Assembly (NCBI RefSeq): GCF_039729195.1
Contig: NZ_CP155796.1
Span: 3,348,001-3,412,000 of the forward strand
Direction of reading: 5' to 3'
Length of the DNA stretch: 64,000 nucleotides
From: Mycobacterium sp. DL
GTDB taxonomy: Bacteria > Actinomycetota > Actinomycetes > Mycobacteriales > Mycobacteriaceae
The number at the start of each line of letters is the position of its first letter. Position 1 is the stretch's first letter. Below, piece after piece: positions 1-8,909 of this stretch. Under the pieces are notes generated by a model that ran no database searches, was not told the origin of the DNA, and saw only the letters and a program-made list of their open reading frames with translations. Made by a program: the position numbers and the translations under genes.

Positions 1-1321
1 CCTCGTTGTACGTCTTTGTCGCCGTCTCGGTAGGCGCCGCAGAGACGATGCGACGTGTCCGCAGCTGCTCGATCCACCACATCACGTAGGCGGCCTGGTC
101 CTCGGCGATCTGGATGAGCGAGTTGTTGCCGACGGGCGAATGGGGACCCATGAGCATGAACATGTTCGGAAAGCCCGGTACCGCAACGGATCGGTACGCG
201 GTCGGGCCGTCGGCCCATGCCTCGTCGAGGGTCAGGCCGCCCTCGCCGGTGATCGTCAGCGGCCGCACGTAGGCGTGCGCGTCGAACCCCGTCGCCAACA
301 CCAACAGGTCGAGTTCGTGCAGCGTGCCGTCGACGGTGACGACACCGCCTGCTTCGACACGGGCGATCGCGTCGGTGACGATGTCGACCCCCGGCTTCTG
401 AACCGCACGATAGTAGTGCCCCGCGAAGATCATCCGTTTGCACATCGGCTGGTCCTGCGGAGTCAGCTTGGCCCGCAGCGTCCGGTTGCGGACCGAAAGT
501 CGCAGGTTCCATCGGCACTGCGTCTGGTAGAGCCACCGCTGCCATCCGGGACGGATGGGCGCCACCCCGAACAGCAGCCGTACGAAGTTGCCCCAGAACC
601 AGTAACCGAAGCTGTTGAGCAGCGGCCAGCGGCGCAGCGCAGCCTTCGTCCCCGCCGAGACCGAGAGGTTCGGCCACGGGCAGATCCACTGCGCGGTGCG
701 CTGGAAGACCTTGAGTTCGTTGACATTGCCGCCGAGTTCGGCGGTGATCTGCACACCCGTCGAGCCGGTCCCGATGACCCCGATCCGCTTGTCGGGCAGC
801 GACACCGAGTGATCCCAGCGCGAGGTGTGGAACATCGGCCCCTCGAATGTGGCAAGGCCCTCGATGTCGGGATACCGGGGTATCCGCAGCACACCTGTCG
901 CGGTGACCAGCACATCAAACGATTCGACGCCCGCGGGCGTGGTCACGACCCATCCGCCGTCCCGGTAGGCGGCCTCGGTCACGTCGGTGCCGAATCGAAT
1001 ACGGCTCCTGATGCCGCGCTCGGTGGCAACCTGCCGGAAGTACTGTTGAATCTCCGGCCCCGGCGGCAGCATGTGGGACCACTCGGGGTTGGGCCGGAAC
1101 GAGTAGCTGTAGTACCGCGACGGGATGTCGCACGTCAGACCGGGATAGGTGTTGTCGCGCCAGGTGCCACCGACCTCATCGGCCGCCTCGAAGATCGTGA
1201 AATCGTTGATGCCCGCGTCCTGCAACTTCGCCGCCATGCACAGGCCGGACATGCCCGCTCCGATGATGGCGACGCTGATGGGGCGCTGTGTCGAGGTGCG
1301 CCCGCCGTTCTGTGATGCCAT
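1..1321 (-). CDS. Baeyer-Villiger-type flavin monooxygenase, C-terminus outside window
   Basis: An FAD- and NADPH-dependent monooxygenase that would insert one oxygen atom into a ketone or aldehyde, or oxygenate a related substrate. About 440 residues are visible from ATG 1321, and the frame is still open at base 1. An FAD-binding Rossmann motif (GAGMSG) lies near residue 21. The Baeyer-Villiger fingerprint FxGxxxHxxxW is intact as FEGPMFHTSRW at about residues 159-169. A second dinucleotide motif, GTGSTG, follows near residue 184. The gene is divergent from a 2-oxoglutarate dioxygenase, and their shared 155-base upstream region holds a spaced inverted repeat. The substrate cannot be read from the sequence. 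The family call is secure; the subfamily is not. Confidence 0.85.
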   Translation of the reverse strand, partial: MASQNGGRTSTQRPISVAIIGAGMSGLCMAAKLQDAGINDFTIFEAADEVGGTWRDNTYPGLTCDIPSRYYSYSFRPNPEWSHMLPPGPEIQQYFRQVATERGIRSRIRFGTDVTEAAYRDGGWVVTTPAGVESFDVLVTATGVLRIPRYPDIEGLATFEGPMFHTSRWDHSVSLPDKRIGVIGTGSTGVQITAELGGNVNELKVFQRTAQWICPWPNLSVSAGTKAALRRWPLLNSFGYWFWGNFVRLLFGVAPIRPGWQRWLYQTQCRWNLRLSVRNRTLRAKLTPQDQPMCKRMIFAGHYYRAVQKPGVDIVTDAIARVEAGGVVTVDGTLHELDLLVLATGFDAHAYVRPLTITGEGGLTLDEAWADGPTAYRSVAVPGFPNMFMLMGPHSPVGNNSLIQIAEDQAAYVMWWIEQLRTRRIVSAAPTETATKTYNE

Positions 1322-1328
1322 GATCTGA

Positions 1329-1420
1329 CCACCCTTGAACTGCGAATACGGTACTCCAAGCGCACTCCGGCGACCAGCAGATCTCGGCGTCGGTTCCAAT
1401 CGTGTTGAGTTCAAAGGTGG
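1329..1420. promoter_or_regulatory. Spaced inverted repeat between divergent oxygenase genes
   Basis: Two 13-base arms, CCACCCTTGAACT at 1329-1341 and AGTTCAAAGGTGG at 1408-1420, are inverted copies differing at one position and separated by 66 bases. They lie between the divergent monooxygenase and dioxygenase genes. Paired sites of this kind could bind a regulator at both promoters. No regulator gene is next to them, and no clear -10 element was matched to either arm. This is an inference from symmetry only. Confidence 0.35.
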
Positions 1421-1476
1421 GCGGCATCGCGGAAACGAGCCACAGTGACCATCCGAAGGGCTCGCAGGAGGAACCA

Positions 1477-2397
1477 ATGTCATCAGTACGGGTGGTCAAG
1501 CTCGGCGCCGTCATCGGCGCACGCATCGACGGGGTCGACATCGCCGACGGGGTGCACGCCGACACCGCGGCCCTGATCAACGCCGCGCTGCTCGAGCACA
1601 AGGTGATCTTCTTCCGCGGCCAGCATTCGCTCGACGACGAATCGCAGTTGGTTTTCGCCCGCACCCTGGGCACACCGACGCGCGCGCACCCCACGGTGAC
1701 GTCACGCGGGGTCAGGGTGCTGCCGATCGACTCGCGTTATGACAAGGCCAACAGCTGGCACACCGACGTCACGTTCGTCGATCGCATCCCCAAAGCGTCT
1801 CTGCTGCGCGCCGTCACACTGCCGCCCTACGGTGGCACCACCACCTGGGCCTCCACGGAGGCAGCCTACGATCGGCTGCCCGTCCCGCTGCGGGCTCTCG
1901 CGGAGAAGCTGTGGGCGATCCACACCAATGCCTACGACTACGCGGCCGACGTCGACACCCGGCTGCATCAGCCGGCCGACACCGAACGCCAATACCGCGA
2001 GGAGTTCGTCTCCGACCACTATGAAACCGAGCATCCCGTGGTGCGGGTTCATCCCGAGACGGGCAGACGCGTGCTGCTTCTCGGCCACTTCGTCAAGCAG
2101 TTCGTCGGGCTCGGCCAGGCCGAGTCGACCGCCCTCTTCCAACTGTTCCAGTCACGGATAACACGACTCGAGAACACGATTCGCTGGAACTGGGAGCTCG
2201 GCGATCTCGCGATCTGGGACAACAGGGCCACCCAGCACTATGCGGTGGCCGACTACGACGACCACTTCCGCCGCCTCAGCCGGGTGACGCTCGCCGGGGA
2301 CATCCCGACCTCCGTCGACGGTCAACTCAGCCGGGTGGTGGCCGGCGATGCGTCCCACTACTCCACCGTCGTCGATCCCGAGCGGCTCGCGGGCTGA
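1477..2397 (+). CDS. TauD/TfdA-family Fe(II)/2-oxoglutarate dioxygenase (alkylsulfatase/taurine type)
   Basis: A 306-residue non-haem iron oxygenase that couples 2-oxoglutarate decarboxylation to hydroxylation of a sulfonate, alkyl sulfate or similar substrate. The iron ligands are visible as HTD (His95, Asp97) and a distal His near residue 254 in WDNRATQH, followed by an Arg-rich RRLSR segment that would hold 2-oxoglutarate. The sequence resembles M. tuberculosis Rv3406, an alkylsulfatase, throughout. The ATG at 1477 was chosen because GGAGG lies about seven bases upstream and the homologue starts at the same point; an in-frame ATG at 1402 gives 25 extra unconserved residues. The substrate is inferred only to class level. 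Confidence 0.9.
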   Translation: MSSVRVVKLGAVIGARIDGVDIADGVHADTAALINAALLEHKVIFFRGQHSLDDESQLVFARTLGTPTRAHPTVTSRGVRVLPIDSRYDKANSWHTDVTFVDRIPKASLLRAVTLPPYGGTTTWASTEAAYDRLPVPLRALAEKLWAIHTNAYDYAADVDTRLHQPADTERQYREEFVSDHYETEHPVVRVHPETGRRVLLLGHFVKQFVGLGQAESTALFQLFQSRITRLENTIRWNWELGDLAIWDNRATQHYAVADYDDHFRRLSRVTLAGDIPTSVDGQLSRVVAGDASHYSTVVDPERLAG

Positions 2398-2432
2398 GAG
2401 CTCGCCCATGGCACACGCGCCGGCCGGGTAGC

Positions 2433-3596
2433 GTGAAACCCGTGGAGAGGGCACGGGAGGTCGACGCCTGCCCGGGCGCACTGCAGACGCACCGCGCCGC
2501 GGACGGCGAGTTGGCCCGTATCCGGTTGCCGGGCGGAATGATCACCGCCGCGCAACTGGAGTCGGTGGCGCTGGCCGCCACTGATTTCGGATCGTCGACG
2601 CTGGAGTTGACCTCGCGCGGCAATCTGCAGATCCGCGGGGTGCGTGACACCGATTCCGTCGCCGGCCTCCTGGCCTCCGCGGGGTTGCTGCCCTCCCCCA
2701 CCCATGAGCGGGTGCGCAACATCGTCGCCTCGCCACTGTCGGGCCGCAGCGGAGGGGTGTGCGACGTACGCGGGATCGTCGTCGCCCTGGACTCGGCGTT
2801 GCAGCACGATCACCGGATCGCGCAGTTGCCGGGCCGGTTCCTGTTCGGAATCGACGACGGACGAGGCGACATCTCCGGTCTGGGGGCCGACGCAGGTATC
2901 CATGCCCTGGATGAGAACTCCGCGGCTCTCCTGCTGGCCGGACGCGACACCGGAGTCCGCCTCGATCTCGCCGACGTCGTCGCCACCCTGTTGGCGATCG
3001 CGAACCGGTTCCTCGATATCCGCGGAAAAGCCTGGCGGACGGCTGAACTCGATGATCCACTGCTGTTGCTCGGATCGCTGACGCCGACGGCGACCCCGGG
3101 CACGACGTGGCCCGCGCACACCCGGCCGCCCGTCGGCTGGATCGAGCAGACCGACGGCCCGGTGACACTGGGAGCCGCCGTCCCCCTCGGGGTGCTCGAC
3201 GCCGAGACGGCGCGCTTCCTGGCAGCGGTCGACACCACGATGTCCATCACCCCGTGGCGGTCGATCCTGCTCTTCGACCTCGACCCCGACATCGCCGACG
3301 TCGCGCTTCGTGTGCTGGCCCCCCGAGGGTTGATCTTCGACGACAACTCTCCCTGGCTGCTGTTGTCGGCCTGCACCGGAAGCCCGGGCTGCGAGCGCTC
3401 CGCGGCAGACGTCCGCGCCGATGCCGCGGCGGCCGCCGGCGATCCGGTCACCGGTCACCGGCACTTCGTCGGCTGCGAGCGGGCCTGCGGCAGTCCGGGG
3501 CACGGCGAGGTGCTCGTCGCGACCGGAGACGGCTACCGGCCGCGCATCGCAGATCCCCCGTCGCTTCGCTCGCCCCAATACCCACCCGTAGGGTGA
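2433..3596 (+). CDS. cobG: Precorrin-3B synthase CobG
   Basis: Oxygen-dependent step of aerobic cobalamin synthesis, converting precorrin-3A to precorrin-3B. The 387-residue protein has the sulfite/nitrite-reductase hemoprotein fold with two ferredoxin-like half-domains. Ligands for a 4Fe-4S cluster are visible as Cys314-x5-Cys320 and Cys348-x3-Cys352. The start is GTG. It is the first gene of a tight cobG-cobH-cobIJ run, four bases before cobH and overlapping into cobIJ, as in M. tuberculosis Rv2064-Rv2066. The presence of CobG indicates the aerobic rather than the anaerobic corrin route. Confidence 0.92.
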   Translation: MKPVERAREVDACPGALQTHRAADGELARIRLPGGMITAAQLESVALAATDFGSSTLELTSRGNLQIRGVRDTDSVAGLLASAGLLPSPTHERVRNIVASPLSGRSGGVCDVRGIVVALDSALQHDHRIAQLPGRFLFGIDDGRGDISGLGADAGIHALDENSAALLLAGRDTGVRLDLADVVATLLAIANRFLDIRGKAWRTAELDDPLLLLGSLTPTATPGTTWPAHTRPPVGWIEQTDGPVTLGAAVPLGVLDAETARFLAAVDTTMSITPWRSILLFDLDPDIADVALRVLAPRGLIFDDNSPWLLLSACTGSPGCERSAADVRADAAAAAGDPVTGHRHFVGCERACGSPGHGEVLVATGDGYRPRIADPPSLRSPQYPPVG

Positions 3597-3600
3597 TCGA

Positions 3601-4227
3601 GTGCTCGACTACATCCGCGACGCTGCGGAGATCTACCGGCAATCGTTCGCGATGATCCGCGACGAAACCGACCTCTCCAGATTCCCCGACGGCGTGTCCC
3701 GCGTGGTCGTGCGGTTGATCCACACCTGCGGTCAGGTCGATGTGGCCGACCACGTCGCCTTCACCGATGATGTCGTCACGCGGACGCACGCCGCCCTGGC
3801 CGGGGGTGCGCCGATCCTGTGCGACTCGTCGATGGTGGCCGCCGGCATCACCCGTTCGCGACTGCCCGCCGACAACGAGGTGGTGTCCCTGGTCGCCGAT
3901 CCCAGGGCGCCGGAGTTGGCCACCCGCCTGGGGAGCACCCGGTCAGCGGCCGGGGTGGACCTGTGGGTCGATCGCCTCGACGGCGCGGTGCTCGCGATCG
4001 GAAACGCCCCCACCGCGTTGTTCCGGCTGCTCGAACTCATCGACGAGGGCGCCCCTGTTCCGGCGGCGGTGCTCGGCGGACCCGTCGGATTCGTCGGCTC
4101 GGCGCAGTCCAAGCAGGAGTTGATCGACTCCCCCCGCGGCATGTCCTATCTCGTCGTCACCGGCCGGCGAGGCGGAAGTGCGATGGCAGCGGCGGCCGTC
4201 AATTCGATTGCGGCCGAAGCTGAATGA
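3601..4227 (+). CDS. cobH: Precorrin-8X methylmutase CobH
   Basis: Isomerase that moves a methyl group from C11 to C12 of precorrin-8X to give hydrogenobyrinate. The 208-residue product has the usual family length. The catalytic histidine is His41 in the HTCGQ motif, and the glycine-rich C-terminal [15 protein letters not shown] segment typical of CobH/CbiC is present. The start is GTG. The stop overlaps the cobIJ start as ATGA, which suggests coupled translation. Confidence 0.95.
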   Translation: MLDYIRDAAEIYRQSFAMIRDETDLSRFPDGVSRVVVRLIHTCGQVDVADHVAFTDDVVTRTHAALAGGAPILCDSSMVAAGITRSRLPADNEVVSLVADPRAPELATRLGSTRSAAGVDLWVDRLDGAVLAIGNAPTALFRLLELIDEGAPVPAAVLGGPVGFVGSAQSKQELIDSPRGMSYLVVTGRRGGSAMAAAAVNSIAAEAE

Positions 4228-5708
4228 GCGATCAGAGAGGAACGCTCTGGGGTGTCGGGCTCGGGCCGGGCGACCCCGAGCTGGTCACGGTGAAGGCGGC
4301 CCGGATCATCGGATCCGCCGACGTCGTCGCCTACCACAGCGCACGCCACGGACGCAGCATCGCACGGTCGATCGCCGAGCCGTACCTGCGTGACGGGCAG
4401 ATCGAGGAGCACCTCGTCTACCCGGTGACCACCGAGACCTCGGATCATCCCGGCGGATATGCGGGCGCGATGGAGGATTTCTACCGCGAAGCCGCCGAGC
4501 GCATCGCCGCACACCTGACGGCCGGCCGCGATGTGGCCCTGCTGGCGGAGGGTGATCCGCTGTTCTACAGCTCGTACATGCACATGCACACCCGGCTCAC
4601 CCATCGCTTCGACGCCGTGATCGTGCCCGGCGTGACGTCGGTCAGCGCGGCCTCGGCTGCGGTGGCCACACCGTTGGTCCAGGGCGAACAGGTCCTCACC
4701 ATTCTCCCCGGGACGCTGCCGGCCGACGAACTCGAACGCCGGCTGGCCGACACCGACGCCGCGATCATCATGAAGCTGGGACGCTCGTATCCGGCTGTGC
4801 GCAAGGCGCTTTCAGCATCCGGACGGCTGGACGAAACGTTCTACGTCGAGCGCGCGAGCACACCCCGGCAACGGGTGCTCCCCGCTGCCGATGTGGATGA
4901 CGCGTCGGTGCCCTACTTCGCGATTGCGATGCTTGCCGGCCGGCAACGGGTTCCGGCGACCACCGGGAGCGTCGCGGTGGTGGGGTTGGGCCCCGGCGAC
5001 CTCGACTGGATGACCCCGCAGAGTCGGCGCGAGTTGGCCGCGGCCACCGACCTGATCGGCTACGGCCCGTACCTCGATCGTGTGGGGGCGCGCGAGGAAC
5101 AGCGAAGGCATCCCAGCGACAACACCGATGAACCCGCACGGGCACGCCTGGCATGCACGCTGGCCGAACAGGGGCGCACGGTTGCGGTCGTGTCTTCGGG
5201 TGATCCGGGGATCTTCGCAATGGCCACCGCTGTCCTCGAGGAGGCCAAACAGTGGCCCGGTGTCAGCGTGCGGGTGATCCCGGCGATGACCGCCGCCCAG
5301 GCGGTGGCAAGCCGCGTCGGCGCTCCACTGGGCCACGACTACGCCGTCATCTCGCTCTCGGACCGCCTCAAGCCGTGGGAGGTGATCGCTGCCCGATTGA
5401 GCGCGGCGGCCGCAGCCGACATGGTGCTCGCCATCTACAACCCCGCATCCAAGACCCGGACCTGGCAGGTCGGCGCGATGCGCGATCTCCTGCTCGAACA
5501 CCGCGAACCCGGCACACCGGTGGTCATCGGCAGGGACGTCTCGGGACCGAACGAATCGGTCACCGTTGTCCGACTCGCCGACCTGGATCAGCGTGACGTC
5601 GACATGCGGTGTCTGCTCATCGTGGGTTCCTCGCAGACACAGTGGCACTCCGCCGGCGACGGCGGCCCCGACCGGGTGTTCACGCCCCGCCGGTACCCGC
5701 AGGATTGA
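4224..5708 (+). CDS. cobIJ: Bifunctional precorrin-2 C20- and precorrin-3B C17-methyltransferase CobIJ
   Basis: A fusion of two SAM-dependent tetrapyrrole methyltransferases, 494 residues. The N-terminal CobI half opens with [13 protein letters not shown] and methylates precorrin-2 at C20. The C-terminal CobJ half, from about residue 250, opens with [13 protein letters not shown] and performs the C17 methylation with ring contraction. Each half carries its own SAM-binding glycine loop. The CobI-CobJ fusion is normal for mycobacteria. The gene overlaps cobH by four bases and is the last of the plus-strand cob run. A long hairpin lies about 45 bases past its stop. Confidence 0.95.
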   Translation: MSDQRGTLWGVGLGPGDPELVTVKAARIIGSADVVAYHSARHGRSIARSIAEPYLRDGQIEEHLVYPVTTETSDHPGGYAGAMEDFYREAAERIAAHLTAGRDVALLAEGDPLFYSSYMHMHTRLTHRFDAVIVPGVTSVSAASAAVATPLVQGEQVLTILPGTLPADELERRLADTDAAIIMKLGRSYPAVRKALSASGRLDETFYVERASTPRQRVLPAADVDDASVPYFAIAMLAGRQRVPATTGSVAVVGLGPGDLDWMTPQSRRELAAATDLIGYGPYLDRVGAREEQRRHPSDNTDEPARARLACTLAEQGRTVAVVSSGDPGIFAMATAVLEEAKQWPGVSVRVIPAMTAAQAVASRVGAPLGHDYAVISLSDRLKPWEVIAARLSAAAAADMVLAIYNPASKTRTWQVGAMRDLLLEHREPGTPVVIGRDVSGPNESVTVVRLADLDQRDVDMRCLLIVGSSQTQWHSAGDGGPDRVFTPRRYPQD

Positions 5709-5752
5709 TCGGCGTCACCGGGGCCCCCCGACTCGCGACGGCCTGATCTGCC

Positions 5753-5813
5753 TGACGGATCCACCTTTTGCACACCCTCACTCGTACTTCCTGTGCAAAA
5801 AGTGGATCTGTCA
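5753..5813. terminator. Long inverted repeat downstream of cobIJ
   Basis: A 22-base arm at 5753-5774 (TGACGGATCCACCTTTTGCACA, quoted in two parts: TGACGGATCC and ACCTTTTGCACA) is matched by its inverse at 5792-5813, with one G-T wobble and one C-A mismatch and a 17-base loop. The RNA would form a very stable stem 45 bases after the cobIJ stop, which fits a transcription end point. There is no downstream U-run, as is common in mycobacterial terminators. A protein-binding palindrome or a mobile repeat are alternatives. Confidence 0.5.
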
Positions 5814-5910
5814 GTGACCGACGGCAAGATGGCGGGCGCCGGCAGGGTAGTTCTCCAGGTGGGTCTCGGGGTCGCCGGTACCACACTGCGTTGACACCTG
5901 TCGCACTTCG

Positions 5911-5940
5911 TTGACAGTCGTCAGATCTGCAGGTTAATGT
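5911..5940 (+). promoter_or_regulatory. SigA-type promoter candidate upstream of the TetR gene
   Basis: TTGACA at 5911-5916 and TAATGT at 5935-5940 are separated by 18 bases and would start transcription about 28 bases before the TetR GTG. A second CGTTGACA copy sits exactly 20 bases upstream (5889-5896), so the -35 element is part of a direct repeat. This could reflect two binding positions for the regulator or two -35 boxes. It is predicted from sequence only. Confidence 0.45.
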
Positions 5941-5974
5941 CGCGCGTCACCCGCTCTCGAACGGAAGGCGCTGC

Positions 5975-6649
5975 GTGCAGCGAGGACTACCGGTGCGGTC
6001 CGCGACCGACCGGCGCCAACCGCAGAAGAGCGATCTGCGGCGCAGCGCAATCCTCGAATCGCTGGATCACCACCTGCGCGAAACGGGTTTCGACGGCATC
6101 AACATCGCCGACGTCACCAAGCGTGCCGGAGTCACGCGGTCGGCCTTCTACTTCTACTTCGAGAACAAGGCAGCGGCCGTGGCAGCGCTGCTGGAACCGA
6201 TGTACGACGACGGGTTCATCGCCAGCGACATCCTGACCAGCACCGCCGACCCGCCGCACTGGCGGATCCGCGCGATGGTCGAGGCCCTGCTCGACACCGT
6301 CGAGCACCATCGCTACCTTCTCGAGGCGATGCTCGACGCCAGGGCGGCCAACCCCGCCATCCGCCAGGTCTGGGATGACGCGCGGGAGTCCTTCGTACCC
6401 GGCGTGGCGGCCATGATCGCCGCCGAACGCGACAGCGGGCGCGCACCCGACGGCCCACCGACAGAGGTGCTCGCCGGCATGCTGCTGGAATTCAACGACC
6501 GACTGCTCGAGCGCTACACCATCGGCGGCACGCTGAACCGCCAACAGCTCAGTGAAGGCGCAGAGGCGATCTGGCTGCGCACGATCTACGGCAGCGTCGA
6601 TGTGGCGCGGCAGGACCGGACTTCCGACGAGAAAAGGGCGACATCGTGA
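5975..6649 (+). CDS. TetR/AcrR-family transcriptional regulator (EthR-like)
   Basis: A 224-residue repressor-type regulator. The N-terminal helix-turn-helix spans about residues 35-75 and contains INIADVTKRAGVTRSAFYFY, the usual TetR recognition-helix region. The helical ligand-binding domain resembles the EthR branch, including its ERDSGRAP segment. The start is GTG, with another in-frame GTG seven codons on. Its stop overlaps the start of the following kinase-like gene as GTGA, so the two are co-transcribed and probably functionally linked. A TTGACA/TAATGT promoter lies upstream. The ligand is unknown. Confidence 0.88.
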   Translation: MQRGLPVRSATDRRQPQKSDLRRSAILESLDHHLRETGFDGINIADVTKRAGVTRSAFYFYFENKAAAVAALLEPMYDDGFIASDILTSTADPPHWRIRAMVEALLDTVEHHRYLLEAMLDARAANPAIRQVWDDARESFVPGVAAMIAAERDSGRAPDGPPTEVLAGMLLEFNDRLLERYTIGGTLNRQQLSEGAEAIWLRTIYGSVDVARQDRTSDEKRATS

Positions 6650-7713
6650 CGATCCCCCGCAATCCGGCAGACATCACCCCGGCATGGCTCGCCTCGGTGC
6701 TCGGCACCGACGTCAGCGACGTCGATGTCGCGGCCATCGGCACCGGACAGACCGGCGCCACCTACCGGGTGACCCCGACCTACCCGTCCGGGCAGGAGAC
6801 CGCCCCGTCGAGCTTCGCCGTCAAACTGCCCGCCCAGGACGACGCGGTCCGCGAGCGGGTGGCCCTCGGCTACCTCTCCGAGGTGGAGTTCTACTCCGCG
6901 ATCACCGACAACGTGGCCATTCCCGTGCCAGGCTGCTTCCACAGCGAGATCTCCTCTGACGGAACCGATTTCGTGTTGCTGCTGGCCGATCTGGCTCCCG
7001 CCGTCCAGGGAGATCAGATCGCCGGATGCAGCCCCGACGAGGCGGCACTGGCCGTGGAGGCACTCGCCGGATTGCACGGGCCCAGCTGGGGCGACCGGCG
7101 CTGGTTCGACCTGCCGTCGATCGTCATGCCCAAGCCGGGTGACGCGGAGGCCGCCAAGGGAATGGGCGATGTAGCGGTCATGGCCGCCGACATCACCCTC
7201 GATAAACTGGGCGGATCGGTCAGCGACGAGGATCGCGACACCCTGACCGCGGCGATGAGCCTGGTGACACCGTGGTTGCTCGCCGAACCGGACCGCTTCT
7301 CGCTGATGCACGGCGACTACCGCCTCGACAACCTGCTCTTCGATCCGGATCGCACCCGCGTCACCGTCGTCGACTGGCAGACCGTGGGCCTCGGTCTGCC
7401 GACCCGCGATCTGGCGTACTTCACCGCGACGAGCCTGCTGCCCGAGATCCGCCCGACGGTCGAGCGCGACCTGGTCGAGCGCTACCACAAGACACTCCTC
7501 GGCTACGGTGTCACCGATTACGACGCCGAAACCTGTTGGAAAGACTACCGCCTCGGCGTCCTGCAAGCGCCGTTGCTCACCACCCTGGGGTACGCGTTCG
7601 CCGCATCCACCGAACGCGGCGACGAGATGATCCTGACAATGCTGCACCGCGGATGTCGCGCCATCCGCGACCTCGAGGCAATCGATCTGGTCAGGTCCTA
7701 CCCGTCGGCTTGA
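6646..7713 (+). CDS. Aminoglycoside-phosphotransferase/ecdysteroid-kinase-fold protein
   Basis: A 355-residue protein with the APH/choline-kinase fold, expected to phosphorylate a small hydroxylated molecule with ATP. The Brenner motif HGDYRLDNLLF begins at His222, with the catalytic Asp at HGD and the metal-binding Asn downstream. The DFG-equivalent is VVDWQ. Large mycobacterial families with this fold have mostly unassigned substrates, and aminoglycoside resistance should not be assumed. The gene is coupled to the TetR gene by a four-base overlap and ends inside the 3' end of convergent cobL (23-base overlap). Confidence 0.8.
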   Translation: MTIPRNPADITPAWLASVLGTDVSDVDVAAIGTGQTGATYRVTPTYPSGQETAPSSFAVKLPAQDDAVRERVALGYLSEVEFYSAITDNVAIPVPGCFHSEISSDGTDFVLLLADLAPAVQGDQIAGCSPDEAALAVEALAGLHGPSWGDRRWFDLPSIVMPKPGDAEAAKGMGDVAVMAADITLDKLGGSVSDEDRDTLTAAMSLVTPWLLAEPDRFSLMHGDYRLDNLLFDPDRTRVTVVDWQTVGLGLPTRDLAYFTATSLLPEIRPTVERDLVERYHKTLLGYGVTDYDAETCWKDYRLGVLQAPLLTTLGYAFAASTERGDEMILTMLHRGCRAIRDLEAIDLVRSYPSA

Positions 7714-8881
7714 CCGCAACCCACTGGGTCACCGGCATCGCAGCCCGCCAGCCGGTGAACGACCCGACCGGTTCGCCACGATAGTGCTGGTACTTCCTGA
7801 GCTCCCCGCCGTGACGTGAGTACCATTGCGCGACAACAGCTTCTGACTCCACAGTCACCGCGTTGACGACCAGCCGACCGCCGGCGGGGAGCTTGTCCCA
7901 GCACGCCTCCATCAGGCCGGGTTGGCTGACACCGCCGCCGACGAAGATCGCCGCGGGTGGCGGCGCGGAGTCGAACGACTCCGGTGCGTCGAACGTGACC
8001 TCGACATGCACGCCGAAGGCGATCGCATTCTGCACGATCCGCGCGCGACGGTCCTCGTCGCGTTCGAATGCGGTAGCGCGGCAGTCAGTTCCGCTGCGGC
8101 ACCACTCGATCGCAACGCTTCCCGACCCGGACCCGACATCCCACAGATGTTCACCCGGGCGCGGAGCAAGCGCCGCCAGGGTGACCGCCCGCATGGCCTG
8201 TTTGGTGATCTGCCCGTCGTGTGCGAACGCCGCATCGGGCAGCGTGCCCCCCCGGCGGTCGTCGGGGAGGTACCGCACGGCCATCACGTTGAGATCGTCC
8301 ACGTCACCGGGCGGCCGGCCCGCCCACTCCCGCGCGGTCGACGACCGGCGCAGTTCCCTCGGTCCCCCGAGTTGTTCGAGCACGGTCAATTCGGAGTCGC
8401 CGCGGCCCGTATCGGTCAGCAGCCGGGCCAGAGCCGACGGACTCGAACGGTCACGGGACAACACGATCGCCTGTCCGCCGCGCCGCACAGCGCTGAACGG
8501 GTCCTCACTCACCAGGCTGATGATCTCGGTGTCCTGCACCGCCCAGCCGACCCGCGAACAGGCCAGCGTCACCGACGACACATGCGGCAGCACCGCAACC
8601 CGATCCGATCCGTAGAGCCGCAGCAGCGAGCTGCCGACTCCGTGCAGCAGCGGGTCCCCGCTGGCCACCACGTGCACATCGGCGTCGGTGTCGTCGAGCA
8701 GCGTGCGCAGCGCGGGCAGCATCGGCGACGGCCACGGCCGCCTGACCGCGGACACGTTCTCGTCGAGCAGATCGAGTTGGCGCTGCGAACCCCAGACGAC
8801 GGTCGCCCTGGCCAGTTCGGCGCGCGAGGTCTGCCCCAGCCCGGCCATCCCGTCGGCGCCGACGCCCACCACGACGATCAT
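7691..8881 (-). CDS. cobL: Precorrin-6Y C5,15-methyltransferase (decarboxylating) CobL
   Basis: A bifunctional cobalamin enzyme of 396 residues. The N-terminal CbiE-like domain (MIVVVGVGADGMAGL) methylates C5. The C-terminal CbiT-like domain has the SAM motif LWDVGSGSGSVAIEW and methylates C15 with decarboxylation of the C12 acetate. The ATG at 8881 begins exactly at the CbiE domain; an in-frame start 40 codons upstream would overlap the neighbouring SDR gene. It follows the SDR by 28 bases on the minus strand. cobM and cobK, which adjoin cobL in M. tuberculosis, are not here. Confidence 0.93.
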   Translation of the reverse strand: MIVVVGVGADGMAGLGQTSRAELARATVVWGSQRQLDLLDENVSAVRRPWPSPMLPALRTLLDDTDADVHVVASGDPLLHGVGSSLLRLYGSDRVAVLPHVSSVTLACSRVGWAVQDTEIISLVSEDPFSAVRRGGQAIVLSRDRSSPSALARLLTDTGRGDSELTVLEQLGGPRELRRSSTAREWAGRPPGDVDDLNVMAVRYLPDDRRGGTLPDAAFAHDGQITKQAMRAVTLAALAPRPGEHLWDVGSGSGSVAIEWCRSGTDCRATAFERDEDRRARIVQNAIAFGVHVEVTFDAPESFDSAPPPAAIFVGGGVSQPGLMEACWDKLPAGGRLVVNAVTVESEAVVAQWYSRHGGELRKYQHYRGEPVGSFTGWRAAMPVTQWVAVKPTGRT

Positions 8882-8909
8882 CGCTGCCCTCTGCTCTTCG
8901 CGCGAGCGC

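Noticed and set aside
140..1315. Long plus-strand frame opposite the monooxygenase gene
   Set aside because: The minus strand has clear FAD and Baeyer-Villiger motifs through the same bases; the plus frame has no recognisable domain and is a high-GC shadow.
6646..7713. Aminoglycoside resistance gene
   Set aside because: Only the general kinase fold and HGD motif are seen; the protein belongs to a broad family with many non-antibiotic substrates.
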